This document shows, in pieces, positions 8,998 to 21,911 of a stretch of 57,380 nucleotides of DNA (position 1 is its first letter; each line of letters starts with the position of its first letter). Origin of the DNA: Folioceros fuciformis (taxonomy: Eukaryota > Anthocerotophyta > Anthocerotopsida > Anthocerotales). The DNA lies in the NCBI GenBank assembly GCA_049999805.1, contig JBNGIO010005428.1, forward strand, positions 36,479 through 93,858, in the 5' to 3' direction. The notes under the pieces are model-generated. The model searched no databases. It had not been told where the DNA came from and saw only the letters and a program-made list of their open reading frames with translations. Position numbers and translations under genes: made by a program.

Positions 8998-10203
8998 ATG
9001 CCGGAGACACCCACACCTTGGGCAGCACAACCTCGCACTCACAACAAGAGACTCAGGAAGGAGCAGCCTGAGGACGGTGCGGCGGCCCGGTGCGTTGATC
9101 CGGCAGATGTATTGGAGGCAGACTTGTTGCAGTCTAGAATCTTGCGGTTGCTGGATGTCCACAGCCTGGCGCGTTGCACGATGGTGAGCCGGTTGTGGCG
9201 AGACTTGTCTCGGGCCGACGCGCTGTGGAACCATTTCTGCTGGCAGATGTGGACGGGGCGGGCGCACAGGCCACTCGCCCTGTTGCAGACCCCCTCCCTT
9301 CCTCCCCACCATGCCTGCCTCCTCACTCTGGCCGACAAGAAGCAGGTGGGTGGTGCCAAGTAAGGTGGGTGGTGCCATTACTTGCTGCGCACTGCAAGTA
9401 GCTGGCTCTGGCTCTGACGACGCCCTGCCCCCGTTCACCCTGCCTTTGCTTTGCGAAATTGGCAGGTGACCATTACGGCTCGGGAAGCCTGCGCCCGCAC
9501 CTGGGAGATACGATTGAAGCCAGTGAGTGCACACACTAGGTTTCACCTCGTGTCGCTCGGTTGGTTGTACCGGAGCCGGGCCGGGCCATTGATGTTCACT
9601 GTGTGTGTGCTGCAGCCGTGCCCTTCCTACTGGACCCAGCTGGACCCGTCGCAGAAGGGGAAGCCTCCCCTCAAGAGGTACTTTCATTGCGATGGCACCA
9701 TCACGGCGGACCCCGGGGATCCTATATGGGGAGGCCAAGAATGCTTGTGGTGGGTGGTGATGGAATCTGCTGGTCCTTTGTTCCTTCCGCTGCCACCTTA
9801 AAGGGGTGAATGAAGGTCGATTCGGAACCGGTTCTTCGACTACGGAAGGCTTGATGATTTTGGTGGGTGGCAGGAAGATTGTGTACAATGCCGGAACAGG
9901 AGATGGTGCCGACAGAGTGCAGCACATCCGGATCAACAGGTGGCCGCTGTTTCACATATCTCGCTCGGAAGACGGGCGGTGGGCCTTGGACAACACCTTC
10001 GCCAATTACTCCACCGTCCCCGATTTCCACGACTTCAAATCCCTGGCGGAGAAGGAGAAGAAGTGCGTCGGCTGCGGGTACTCGTCACCCAGACCAATTT
10101 CGAGCAGACCCAGATCTTCGGCCATGTCCACGGCCACGGCCGCCTCCTGATGGCCCGCGACCTGTACATGTGTACCGGTAGTGTTAGTCGGCGAAATTCT
10201 TAG
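8998..10203 (+). pseudogene. F-box protein gene, multi-exon, probably frameshifted
   Basis: Exon 1 (8998-9345) encodes an F-box (DLLQSRILRLLDVHSLARCT, VSRLWRDLSRADALWNHFC). Exon 2 (9466-9522) gives VTITAREACARTWEIRLKP, and exon 3 (from 9616) runs through PSYWTQLDPSQKGKPPLKRY and DGTITADPGDPIWGGQE. These junctions are in phase with normal GT-AG borders. Beyond about 9750 the protein-like segments fall in different frames: an ICWSFVPSA-like piece, then GLMILVGGRKIVYN through GRWALDNTFANYSTVPDFHD, then LVTQTNFEQTQIFGHV ending at the stop at 10201-10203. No intron with usable signals and size restores one frame, so I infer small indels, either real decay or assembly error. The F-box half alone could still make a protein. 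Confidence 0.6.
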
Positions 10204-10426
10204 AACATTCAGTGGGTGTGGGAGACTGTTCAACACGAGGCTGCTGGCTCTCTTCGCCTGGCTACCGGTTGCGCATTTTGTTTCATGGCGCACACTCCTG
10301 CTTTCTTCCTACTCTGGACCCTAAATCAAAAGACCTCTTGCGCCGTCTTCACCCATACCAACCCCGTCTGCATAGCGGATTTGACCGAAGCGATCGTGGA
10401 GTGAGCGAGCGAGCACGAACCGAGCC

Positions 10427-13400
10427 ATGGTGTGGAACGACTTCCCTGTGCCGGAAGTGGCCGAAAATCCCGAAGGCTGGGGGCCGGCCGCGGGCTGCGT
10501 GCCACCGCACCTGGAGGATGTGCCCTATGCGCCTTTCAACAAGGCGGACAGGGTTGGTCGCGCCTCCGACTGGACGGCTCAGGGCTATAATAAGTACACC
10601 TCAGGTCAGCCATTCTGCCGTGCCCAGAAGGATCTGGGCTGTCAACAATAGGCGGGGCTGTAGGCTGGGCTGGGCTGGGCTGTGGGAGAGGGAGAGGGAG
10701 AAGTGAATTCTCCTGAAATTGCCGTCCGCTTCTTCTTGCTGCAACTTCACCCTAACTGGTAACTCATCATGTACTGGGGATGCCATTGCAATGCCCACAG
10801 CTGGCAGTCTTGTTGTGCAAATCGGGTGACAGGCGGCTGTGTCTGTGCAGGCAGATTTGATCGGAATAACCCCGGCTCCGCGGTCTTTAATTTCTTCCAT
10901 AACGAGGACGAGGTGGGGGAGACCCTCGCTCACGCTCTGTGCTAGCATTTTATTTCATTGCTGGCTGGCATCAACGTCGTTTCTTTGTTCCATTCTAGGA
11001 TTCTTTCCATTTAGTGGACACTCGGGCGCCGGGGCGGCCCAAGTATGGAGCTCGAAGATTCCACCAGGTGTGACACCTCCGTCTCACTGCTTATTGCTTG
11101 TCTCGAGTCCTTAGTGGTAGCAGTGGGAGTGACTCAAGGTTTGTGTTTTTCTCCACCAGCGGTTTCAAAGAGAAGAGAGGGATGAGGGCAGAAGAGATGG
11201 AGGTCGGGACAGTGGGGCGGGTGCAGACCGAGAACGCCAACGTCGTGAACGCTTGCAGCAGCAAAAGCGTGGTCAATGGAATGCCTACTGGCAGGACAAG
11301 AATGCTCCTCGAGTTGTTTACAATAGCTCGGTATGCTGCTAAGGGCTTCGTCTCAGTATTTCTTTGGGTCTTCACGTCTCTTTTCAAGTCCTCAGAGGAA
11401 TCTGCCTGAGCAGGTGGATATTCGGCCTGAGTGGACAGTCTTGGAGCAGATCCCTCTCACCTCGCTGTCCAAGCTCAGCTTCGACGTTGGCGAGCCCGAA
11501 GACATGTATTTTCCTGAGTCTCATTGAACCTTTTGCACAGCCTCCGACTGTTTTACTTTGCTTATGACTTGTAGCTTGTTGTCTTGCTGCAGAACAACGT
11601 GTGGATCATTGGAATACTACGATAAGTCCTTCGATCGCGTGACCCCGAAGGTGAGGCTGGAAGACAGGCTACAGTTCCATTTTTGTGGCTGTCTATTGCC
11701 TCTCCATGCCCTTGATTGTGAGTTTTATGTATGCCTTTTCAGACTGAGCGGCCCCTGGAACGTTGTGAGAGCCGGCAGTTTTTCAAGGTCACAACTACGG
11801 ATGATCCTGTCATTAGGTGTGTTATTTTGTATCAGGAACCTCATCGTCTGTTGCCTGGTTTGCAGAGCTAGCCTTGTGAGTTAACTCTCTTTCATCTGTG
11901 ATCCCCAGGAGGCTTTTGTTAGAGAGCGAAGACATTGGCAATGTGTTTGCAACTGATGCGATATTGTCAACAATAATGTGCTCTCCAAGATCAATGTACT
12001 CGTGGGACATTGTTGTGCAACGAGTTGGAAACAAGCTTTTCTTTGACAAAAGAGATGCTTCCTTCGATCTTCTAACTGTACGTGTCAAAGCTGGAAGGGC
12101 TTAGCACATATGTGCACCACTTCAAGGGTTTGGGTTTCGTCCTTAGATGCAATTTTTCGTCTTCACCTTTGAAGGTCAATGAAACGGCACAAGAACCAAC
12201 TCCTGATGAGAAGGAGAGCATAAACTCAGTGCATGCGCTGAGCCAGGAAGCAACTTTTATCAATCAAAATTTCTCTCAGCAAGTTCTTGCCAGGGTAAGT
12301 GAAGGTTTGTTCGTGGCTAATTGGACAGTCCACAGGCTATGGATCACCTGCTTCTCCTAGACTGGAACCCTTATCAGTTCTTCGCCTTCTTGTGCCAGGA
12401 TGGAAAGAGGCATGACTTTGATGAACCAAATCCATTCGCCTCTGAAAATGAAGAGGTGGCTTCTGTTGCATACCGGTATCGGAAGTGGAAGCTGGATGAT
12501 GTGAGCTATCTCACTTTTAACAATGCCAGTAGTGTCTGATGGGCAGAGGATGCACCCTCATCAACCTGAAATAGCATTTGCTTCAGGATTAGTGTCGGTA
12601 ACAGTTGACCATGATATGGTATTCAGTTGATTTGACACATGAATGCAGGAGACTACAGTTGTCGCCCGATGTGAAGTCCACAGTATTGCAGAGATGAAAG
12701 GGCAAGAGGTTCTTCTCACTGTTAACTCGTTGAATGAGTTCGATTCCAGAATCACAGGGGTTGATTGGCGTCAGAAGATTGAGAACCAGCGTGGAGCAGT
12801 AAGTCCTTTTAGCTGTTGTAGGCAGAGAATCAGAGATTGGCAGGTGACATGTGTTCTACTTCAGATGTTAGTGAAAGGATTGTGTGTCCTTGCAGGTATT
12901 AGCAACCGAGCTGAAGAACAACGCCAACAAGCTTGCCAAATGGACAGCACAGGCTATCCTTGCAGGTGCAGAGCAGGTAAGCACTTGCTCGAAGAGCTAC
13001 TATGGAATTAGACCTTTATCTCACGCTGATGGCAGGAATTTATGAAACTGTGGGCAGATGAAGCTGGGGTACGTTTCAAGGGTTCACCCTAAAGACAACT
13101 ACAATCATGTGCTGCTGACGGTCCAAGGCTACAAACCCAGAGAGTTTGCAGCTCAGATCAATCTGAGCGTCAATAATATGTGGGGCATTTTGAAGGTCAG
13201 TCATTTTTTTTGGTATGCAGGAGGGGTTGTTTTAGTCAAAGCCCCATACGAGATGCAGGCTGCTCTTTAATTTCTTCTCGGTGGGCAGAGTGTGGTTGAT
13301 ATCTGTATGAAGCTTGATGAAGGAAAGTATTTGCTCGTGAAAGATCCCAACAAGGCCATAATCAGGTATGCAACAAGATGGGGGATGATTGCTCTAAATT

Positions 13401-13806
13401 AGATGCCTGTTGTCTACGAATCCACATGTTGCCGTTGGAAATGTATCGTCCACCACAGTGAGCTCAACTTGCTGATCCGAAATGTGTTTCGGACTGTTGT
13501 CTATGTGCCGTTGAAATTTTGTCCATCCACTCTGAGCTCTTGTCGATACCATTTTTTTTCACCTGGCAGGCTATACTCAGTGCCCACAGACGCCTTTGAA
13601 AATGACTATGCTGAAGAGCCTTTGCCAGAGGTGAGTGTTCAGACCAGGCTGGTATTCCGCCTGAAGGATTTGCTACGGTGGAAAGATTTTCATCACAATC
13701 AGTCTGGCCTTGGTGTTTGAAACAGGATGAGCAGGCCCCGCCACCACCAGAAAAAGAGGAAACAACAGAGACTTCAGAGGAAAAGGATGCGGAGCTTGAA
13801 ATCTAG
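10427..13806 (+). CDS. eIF3d: Eukaryotic translation initiation factor 3 subunit D, 16 exons
   Basis: Joining GT-AG exons gives a protein of roughly 560 residues that follows plant eIF3d from end to end: NPEGWGP and [16 protein letters not shown] at the start, [19 protein letters not shown], the Arg/Glu-rich stretch, [151 protein letters not shown] and an acidic tail after [11 protein letters not shown]. eIF3d is the cap-binding subunit of the eIF3 complex in the cytoplasm and supports specialised cap-dependent initiation. Exon 1 is 10427-10604, exon 2 10851-10912, and the last exon ends at the TAG at 13804-13806. Introns are about 70-250 bp. No defects seen. Confidence 0.95.
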
Positions 13807-14558
13807 ACACGTTAGAGTTACGAGGTCAACGAAGCATTGAAAGACACTCACAATATCGACGCTGCCGTTTCAGTGTGATTTAATGGCGTTGTGCCTCAGC
13901 AGAGCCGTGGCCCTCAGAATCGGTACCGGCCGTCACAGTAGCTACTTTCCGTGCTGCCGCCGGTACCTATTGTATTGGTAAAAGGTTTCGCTCCACGCAA
14001 GTGCGTCACTCTACTGGTTGTTAGTACTGGCGTCTTTGGGTAATTTAGCTTTGGATCTGGAAGATATCTCTGGTGGAACATGCCATGATCTGTCTTCGAA
14101 ACTGTACTTTGTGAAACGTATTTCTAAACTCACCTTCTGGGATTGATCGGCTGCATGATGGCAAGGTCGAGTACTGTATCCCACGTTAGGCACTTCGTTG
14201 TTATTGCTGGGAACGGCCTTTAACACCTGCCCCGCCAACAAAGTAACAAACCCCTAACGAACTTGTCAAGCTATTAGTTACTCCTTTCCTCTCTGTTAGC
14301 ACCGAGCGTTTCACTCAGGGACGGTGCGCAGCCTGGTAGCAAAAGAGGTGAGGAGAAGCCAAATTCACCGAAATGGTGTCTTGCCGAGAATGTGGATACG
14401 GTTGTGATATGCCATGGTTGTGAAGGTGATTGATGTGCGTCTGTTCAGGCCATACGTCTCGCAGGTCGGGTCACCGCTTGGATTTTCCGCTCCGGCAGAG
14501 TGTTTCCAGATCTGGAGAAGTTTGACATCACATCGTTGGCTTGCGTTGTGCCTCAACA
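13807..14558. other. Intergenic between eIF3d and the second DRB gene
   Basis: No coding region is supported. It should contain the eIF3d 3' UTR and the promoter and 5' UTR of the DRB-like gene. A segment near 14498-14518 is shared with the flank of the first DRB gene. Confidence 0.45.
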
Positions 14559-16113
14559 ATGTTCAAGAGTCAGTTGCAAGAATATGCTCAAAAAGCAGCT
14601 CTGCCGCCTCCTGTGTACGAGTTTGTAAAGGAGGGAGCTCCTCACGAGCCGCGCTTCAAGGCTTCAGTCAACATCAACGGCGTGAGCTATGAGAGTCCTC
14701 CTGGTTATCCTAATCTAAAGTCTGCGGAGCACGCGGCCGCTAAAGTTGCTCTGGAGCAGCTTGTGCAAACAAGTGGCAGCAGTAAAGTCACCCCGGCACC
14801 CGTGGTATGTCGCAGACCAGTCTGAATCGTTGTTGGAAAATTGCATCGCATGTTCTGTTTTCCCTGATGCTTGGAGCCTCCATGGTGACTTGGTTTGCAG
14901 AAGATGCACTCCAAGCGCCTTTTCAGCGATGACAAGCGTCCCTTAAGACGTTCTTGCAGTCCTTACCCTCGTAATTGCTTGCAACTATCTGTAGCATGAA
15001 TCAGGACTATGCAAGAACCTCTTACAGGAGTACGCCCAGAAGTCAAGTTTGTCATTGCCCGTTTATCGGTCAATCAGGTCGGGTGAAGATCACTCACCGT
15101 CGTTTTCTGCGACCGTAGAGGTCGCTGGGGTTAAGTACAGTGGGGGTCTTGCGAAGAGTAAGAAAGAAGCTGAAATCAAGGCCGCTCGAACTGCGTTGCT
15201 TGCAATCCAAACTCAAGGACGTGAGTGGATCCCCCACTCCCAAGTTCCTGTGGTGTTCTTGCTTTTGTTCCATGCTTGTTGACGGATTGTTGTTGTCGCC
15301 TGCTTAGATCATGTGGGACCGAGACCTCTTGGCAGTGGGCAAGGTCAGACATGCTCCGCCCTTGTCCTTCCTTCTGCTAGTAGTGGCAAGAAAAGAGGCA
15401 GACAAGCAAGTCAAGTTGGTGATGATTCTGCAATGGAGAGAAAGGAGCAACGGCTCATTATGCCAGTTCCAGCTGCAAACAACGGCCCAAGTAACGGGAA
15501 GGTAGTGCAGAAACAGTTGGAGAGCGAGCAGAACCTAGATGCCAGGGTCGATGGTGGCCAAGATGAAGAGGGCCTTCTTCCGGGTGATTCGTCTCAGCAG
15601 TTCAGCCAGGAATTGCTTGGTCCTGAAGCTGGCTCCAGCCAGGAGTCGTGCCCCACCCAAGAGCAGCAGATTGTTAAGGTAGATGCCTTTGCCCAGAAGG
15701 TGTCCTATGCTGTCCCAATCCTCCCGCTATCGGTGTCCTTGCGGTCTCCGCTACCTCTTCATGTGCAGGCTTCCAATAACTCCTTGCTGTCGGGTCTGCG
15801 ACAAGTCCCTGGGAGAAGTCCTGCAATTCGTAGTCCCTACGATTATACAGTTCCCAGTTATTTGCCATCGACTGTGGAGCATTTGCATGGGAGGAGACAA
15901 TCAGGGTCTCAACATATTTGCTCGTCACAGCAGGATTTGCCGGAGTACTGTTTCCCTGAACCTCAGGGTTATGGTCTTATCCAGGATTATGTTCGGACAG
16001 CCGAGCTGGCTCATTTGGTTCCACAATTACAACCACGGTTGCATGAAGTACACAGCAATCAACAGGAGGGTCGGCAAACTTCACCGCAGTTGCAGGGAAC
16101 AAAGTTGGCGTAA
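14559..16113 (+). CDS. DRB-like protein with two dsRNA-binding motifs and a long tail
   Basis: Exon 1 (14559-14804) encodes dsRBM 1 (MFKSQLQEYAQKAALPPPVY, PRFKASVNINGVSYES, SAEHAAAKVALEQL). Exon 2 (14995-15220) encodes dsRBM 2 (SGLCKNLLQEYAQKSSLSLP, FSATVEVAGVKYSG, KEAEIKAARTALLAIQ). Exon 3 (15308-16113) encodes a Gln/Ser-rich, probably disordered tail of about 268 residues. Intron positions and phases match the first copy at 5172. The family (plant DRB1-5/HYL1) partners Dicer-like proteins in small-RNA production. The KKRGRQ segment early in exon 3 could be a nuclear signal. A further intron inside exon 3 (GTAGAT at about 15680 to CAG at about 15770) is possible. The start is the ATG aligned with its paralogue. 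Confidence 0.87.
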
Positions 16114-17601
16114 GCAGAACAGTTTTATTTGCCTGCTGGGAGTGTCTCGTGTGAGTGGAGGAGCAGTTATGTTCCCATTCCACCTTCAGATGTGTGGAGA
16201 AGGGCTGTTGGTTTTCAAACACAACAGGATGTATTGTAGAATCGATCTCGGGTTCGTAGGGTAGGTCTAGCTTCTAGAGCAATCAAAGTAAGAAAAGAAG
16301 ACTGCTGACAGTTGCCGTTGTGCCTTCGACGGAAATCGTGCGGTTATTGTGCGCAAAACAATTTCAGGAAACACTTGTAGTGATTTATTTTTGGATATGA
16401 ACAAGTGAGTGCACCGGAACCTGAGTTCGAGAATGGCCAACCTCGATCAATCGTCCTCTTCGTTTGAGCGTGGTCTTTTAACGAGCGTGGGCCGGATCTT
16501 GTCCCTGTAACAACCCTATGATAGGCCGGTCTTTTAACTCCTGGGTGGTCGACCAAAGGGCCCGGCACTTAACAGGGGTTTCGTGAAAAAAGATCCCAAT
16601 TTGAAAAATATCCGAGGTACACGTGTCCTGTCTTCGCATATTACGTGGAGCAAAGATGGATCAAGATTCGACGAAAGAGGCAACAGCCAGAGAGAGGCCA
16701 GGTAAGAGAATTGCCAGCCTTTGTGTACTGTACTTGTCAAAGCCATTTATCGGCTGAAACGAAATGTGCCATTTCGCTATGCACCCTCCCATCTATGCGA
16801 CGGGCGTATTGCCACGAAGGCTCTTCACTACTGAGTGAACACTCAGGCCTGCCCTTCCCATGCCCTTTGCACAACAACGCCTCCGTTCAGGCGTCCCGTG
16901 TTCAAGAAGGAAGATGGACGGCCTGCAACCATTTCAGCTGCAGACGTCTTACTCTGACCGCGGCACACCCTCCTGCACCCCCCTTGAAAGTGCAACTACC
17001 ATAATCTTCTACAGGGCGGCGCAGCAAAATGCCAGAGCACTTGCCACCTCGTACATTATGGGGTTCAGCCACAAGGAATGGACATCCGCTCCGTCCTCTC
17101 TCGCATGACCTGGTCACACCGCCAAGGCCAAAACCATTTCGCCATCGGTGGTGCCTGGTGGAGCTGGCATTAGTCCTTGATTCCACTCGCGCAGGACGGA
17201 CAGGAGGGATGAGGACCAAGCTAACGGCTTCAGTCATGAGGACAACCGTCCTCTCCGCGAGATATGACGCGATTGGCGACCACCTGCCGCGCCGCACCAG
17301 GCAAGTGTTCTAGCGGTACCACAAGAAGAGAGCCGGGAAGAGTCACATATTGCAATGCACAGTAGGTGTTTCGACTCCGCGATTCCGCGTGACAGTATTT
17401 TGGTTCCAGCATAGGTTTGGGCAATTTTGCAATTATTGATGGAACAAGACAAGCCAGGCCCCGCTGAACACAGCCCCTTGGGAAAGAGTGTGCCACGCCT
17501 TCGATTTATAATTGGACCGGAGGGGAGGGGGAAAAAAAAAAAAAACCCCCTTCCACATTGCTTTCCCCAACAACATGCCGGGATGGCCGGTCGGTAAGGA
17601 G
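16114..17601. other. Intergenic, convergent 3' flanks, no gene recognised
   Basis: This 1.5-kb stretch separates the end of the DRB gene from the end of the transporter. Short frames exist on both strands (for example 16656 onward with a splice-like GTAAGA, and 16902-17297 on the minus strand), but none matches a known family or keeps a consistent exon structure. An A-tract of about 14 bases lies at 17531-17544. Confidence 0.45.
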
Positions 17602-20600
17602 TTAACGATCAAGGTCCTGTTCATCTGAAGACCCGGAACCTAAACTAGACGAGGAACTTGATTTTTCCTCGACCGCAAGCTGCTCCAAATCTGCAGACGA
17701 GGTTGCGTTGCTGGCTAGCTCCTTCAAGTCTTGGAATGAGGTCGTTTGACTCGGCCCCTGCAATTGTCTTCGTACAAGATTTGCATAGATACCTTCACTC
17801 CTAAGCAGCTCCTCATGCGTTCCACTCTCGGCAATTATGCCATCAGCTACCACCGCTACCGTGTCGGCACCTTGGACTGTCGACAGCCGATGTGCTATAA
17901 CCAGCACCGTCCTTCCTATCATCAAACGATCCATGGCATCTTGCACCAGGTACTCACTCTCGGCGTCCAAAGCACTCGTGGCCTCATCCAGCAGCAAGAC
18001 ACCGGGATCCATGAGCAATGCCCTCGCTATGGCTATTCTCTGCTTCTGACCTCCAGACAATCTGACTCCACGCTCACCAACATGCGTCTCATATCCAGAT
18101 GGAAACTTGGACACAAACTCGTGTGCATTCGCCATCACCTGTCAACCACCACATCGTTTTCAAACATCCAGATATGGAAAAGCAAACTCTAAAAATCAAA
18201 CTACTAGGACCACAACGTGGTGAACAGCTTACGGAGACGCGCTCAATATCAGCCTGGCTGACGGCTTTCCCTACGCCGTACGATATGTTCTCGGCAATGG
18301 AGCAATTGAACAACACTGGCTCTTGACTAACAATGCTGATCTGTCCGAAAAAAAACACCACCATTCTGGGTCACGTATAACAGACGCTGCTCAACTGCAT
18401 AAGCAAGTTTTGCAACACCTTCTCAGTATATACCTTTCTGTGCAGGTGTTTGTGATCTATTTCGGTCAGAGGAACACCGTTCAACAGCACGACACCCTTC
18501 TGTGGGTCATAGAACCGTTCCACTAAATTTGCTATAGTTGTCTGCACAAACGAACACAAAACCAAAACCCGTCAAAGGCCACAGTAACATCCCATGAATT
18601 ATGCAACAATGAGGATACACACCTTTCCTCCTCCGCTGGGACCTACTAATGCCACCTTCTCTCCGGGTCTCAACTTCAAAGACACTCCCTGTGAGGGAAA
18701 TAGGTCACTCAATAACCAGTTGTGAGGAGGAGCGCAAAGACCGCAGCGCTGGGTTTCACATGGGGGGTTGCTTTGCATAATCACTTCCCCTACCTTCTGC
18801 GAGAGGACGTACCTTAAGGACCCAATCGGATGGGCGTGAAGGATAAGCAAACCACACATCTTCAAGCCGTACCTCCCCTTGAGAACTGGCCCTGAATCGC
18901 CAAATTTCCCTCCCCTTGAAACCCAAATGCTCAAAGCCCAACCTCTCAGAGCGCCGAAATGTACAAAAAACTACACTCACCCAAACACATGCTTGTCGCC
19001 AGACGGAGGCATTGTGGATACACGATCCAAGAGTTGAAAGACACGTCGACTGGCACCAGCTGCCTTCATTGCCGTGGTGTATAGTCCAAACAAAGATGCA
19101 AGAGACATCCCAACTGAGAGGGGAAGCAACCCGAGACAATTAGAAAACAGACTGCAGATCTCCCGACATCACTTTCATGGGAAGATTTAGATAAGCCCAC
19201 TAACCTGTAAGGCTGTACAAAATAAAGGAGACAAGAGTGCCACTTGTCATTTGTCCACTGATTGTTAAATGGGCTCCATACAAGACAACACAAACAATTG
19301 AAAGTGTGGCAGCAGCACTGACGCCACCAGCAAACAGCGCTCCAAGTAACTGTCCGAGAAAAGAAAATAGATGCCACCATGACACAGAGTTATGAAAGGA
19401 AAAACAATTAAGACATCAAACGCATACAGAAATGCTTAGGTAGTAGATGGTGCATACAGCCTGTTGAAGCCCCAACTTCAAACAATCATCCACCTTTTCA
19501 CCATGTCGATCATACTCAAAATCCTCTTGAGCAAAGGACCTTACTGTGCGGATGGAGCCAAAGGATTCCTGCAAGTTTGAAGGTCAGTTTTGCTAACAGG
19601 TGAACACAATGGATGCACTTCGAACTGGGAGCGTTCAAAATAGTCTCTGACAGAACCTCAGCAATGGACGAAGCAACAGCAGCAGCAGCTTGTGTTTTGT
19701 GGGACAGCTCGCGGAGATATCGACCAAAAGCCCGTGCACCAAGTGAAATGGCAGGAACAATCAAAATGGCAAGTGCTACATGCACAATAACAAAAACAAC
19801 AGAACATAAATCTATTTGGACTGTTAGCACGAGAAAGGAAAGCTCAGTCCTTGAAGGAACTTACAGCTAAGTTTCCACGAAGTACTAAACATGAACCCCA
19901 GCCCAATGAGTGAAGTAGCAAGGCTCCTCAGTGCCTCGGACAAGTTCAGCGTCGAAGCATTTTTTATTACTTGGGTATCCTCAGAAAGTCGACTGAGAAG
20001 CTCTCCTGTCCTGGTGACATCAAAGAATGCGATTTCCTGTTTCCAAACAGTCAGTTTTCACCAATCTGTGATTTTCCACAGAAGTGCTCGTAAGCAATAA
20101 GCTGTTAAGTTGACACGAGGGCTTACGCACCTGTGTAACCAGATGTCTAAATAGATCCTTTTTCAATCTCGCAACAACCCGCTCAGCTGCTGAAGTAAAC
20201 AGATATGACCGGAAAAATGTGGCTACTGACCTGACAACAATCAGCCCAACAACATGCAAAGACAATGATAAGTACAGAAGCCAGGTGAGAACTTGTAAAC
20301 CCGAAAATCCTGATAAAGTGAACAACAGAGCTGCAACGAAAGTCACAGAAGTTACCCAACAAGAATAACAACAACAATCTCGACAATGGTCCCATGAACT
20401 TCAGCCAGGGCTTTAGCCCGTCCTTCTTCTGTATCTGCATGTGTTGTGACTACATCTAGCACCCTCCCTGCGAACGTGGGCTGCCAATTTGACCTGCTCA
20501 TTAGTATAGTGCCTTTTAGTATGTCCATTACGACCAAGGAATGGAATCAACCAAGCAAAAGAAATGGTGTGTATAAATCCTACCATCAAGATATTGGATA

Positions 20601-21259
20601 ACGAAGAGATTAGAAGTGCAACGGTTGCAAAAACGAGAGTTACGATTTCTGGTCTCGCCTGTCATCACAGTGCAGCAAATGTTTGCAATCTCAACAAGAA
20701 CGGCATTCAAAAAGTCACACAGAAAACTTGAGGCGGAGAGGGATAGAAATTTTTTATTTTATTTTTAAACATAGCAGCTTACCAACTTCAAAATGCGCCA
20801 ATAGCCAACATTCTCGGCCTGCAGCAATGATTAACCCAATTGGAGTCACACATACACTACAGCACACCCTACGCAGTGATAATTGAGGCAAGATAAGCTG
20901 GACCCTTCATTCTAAGACGAAGAAGAGAGAATCACAAAGACGTTCGACCAATGAACCGAAATTGGGACGCATTACCTTATAAGCATCCCCAATTTCAAGG
21001 TCTGATGGGCCGGCATTAGACTCAGGCTGCCCACCATTCTCACCCGAATCCGTCTGCAAAGCCAGACGCCCACGTCAACAGACTAATATGGACTGTGAGG
21101 AGCCTCTTCCCAACGACCACCAGCTCCTACGACTTCAGATCGAAATCAACACGTCAGGAAAAAGATGAGCAAGGGTAGGAAACAACTAACAGGAAACTTC
21201 CTGTTCGTAGGTAGCAACGGCATCCGCTCACTGGACTCAAACAAGCGCCCGCGGCCCAT
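17602..21259 (-). CDS. Half-size ABC transporter, ABCB27/ALS1 (TAP2-like), 16 exons
   Basis: Joined exons give one transmembrane domain followed by one nucleotide-binding domain, closely matching Arabidopsis ABCB27/ALS1 along its length: [93 protein letters not shown]-like motifs, and [16 protein letters not shown]. In the NBD, Walker A GPSGGGKT is split by an intron after Lys; then come the Q-loop region [17 protein letters not shown], signature [15 protein letters not shown], Walker [13 protein letters not shown] and H-loop [11 protein letters not shown]1 sits in the tonoplast and is needed for aluminium tolerance; related TAP-like pumps carry peptides. Start at 21259 ([16 protein letters not shown]) keeps phase 0 with exon 2. 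The acidic/Ser-rich tail after the NBD is longer than usual. The substrate here is unproven. Confidence 0.92.
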
Positions 21260-21911
21260 GGCGACCTCAGGGCCAATTCTCCGACTGATACGAATGCCAA
21301 CCACCACTTAGGGCGAATCAGTCGGTGTTTGGCGCAGCACACCGCGATCCTGCACAATTCGGACTTCTGCAAATCCCATACTGAAATAGGATGTAGCAAC
21401 CCATAATTTGCGATGTGCATACGCAGCTGCATTCTCAAGCCGCGTGCTCACTAACCGGTCAAGCCTGGAATTTGACGTCTTCGACGTGGCTTCGTTTGTA
21501 TGAAACTGTCCCCTTCCGCGTGTCAGTTGCCCTGTTTCTCTTGTTGTTCAAATTCCTAAGTTCCTGATGTTATTCAAGCAATCAATAAGGCCGAGGTAAG
21601 GCGCCTCCCCACCTAAGCTCACCTACTTTTCCAGCTGCCGAATGCATGGTATACCGATGTCATCGCCGGCAAGACCGGCACTTCGTTTTCGCCTTGGGTA
21701 TTTCGGAGAATATGAACTAGCATCTTTCCTTCCTTAGTAGCCACATTGTATACATATTATAGTCTTCTCAATATGTATACTCTTCTCACAGTAGGATGAT
21801 ATAAACTTTCCTATTGAGTTTGTGTCTTTCTCAACACTCTTATTTTTAGTAGGTACACACTTGTTTATGTGTACCTTACGGACAGGGATTTTTGAATGTA
21901 GTATACCAAGG

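Noticed and set aside
8719-9936. 405-codon minus-strand frame as a gene
   Set aside because: It is antisense to exons with an F-box, is low-complexity, and shows no domain.
16902-17297. 131-codon minus-strand frame between the DRB and transporter genes
   Set aside because: Arg/Gly-rich with no recognisable motif or exon context.
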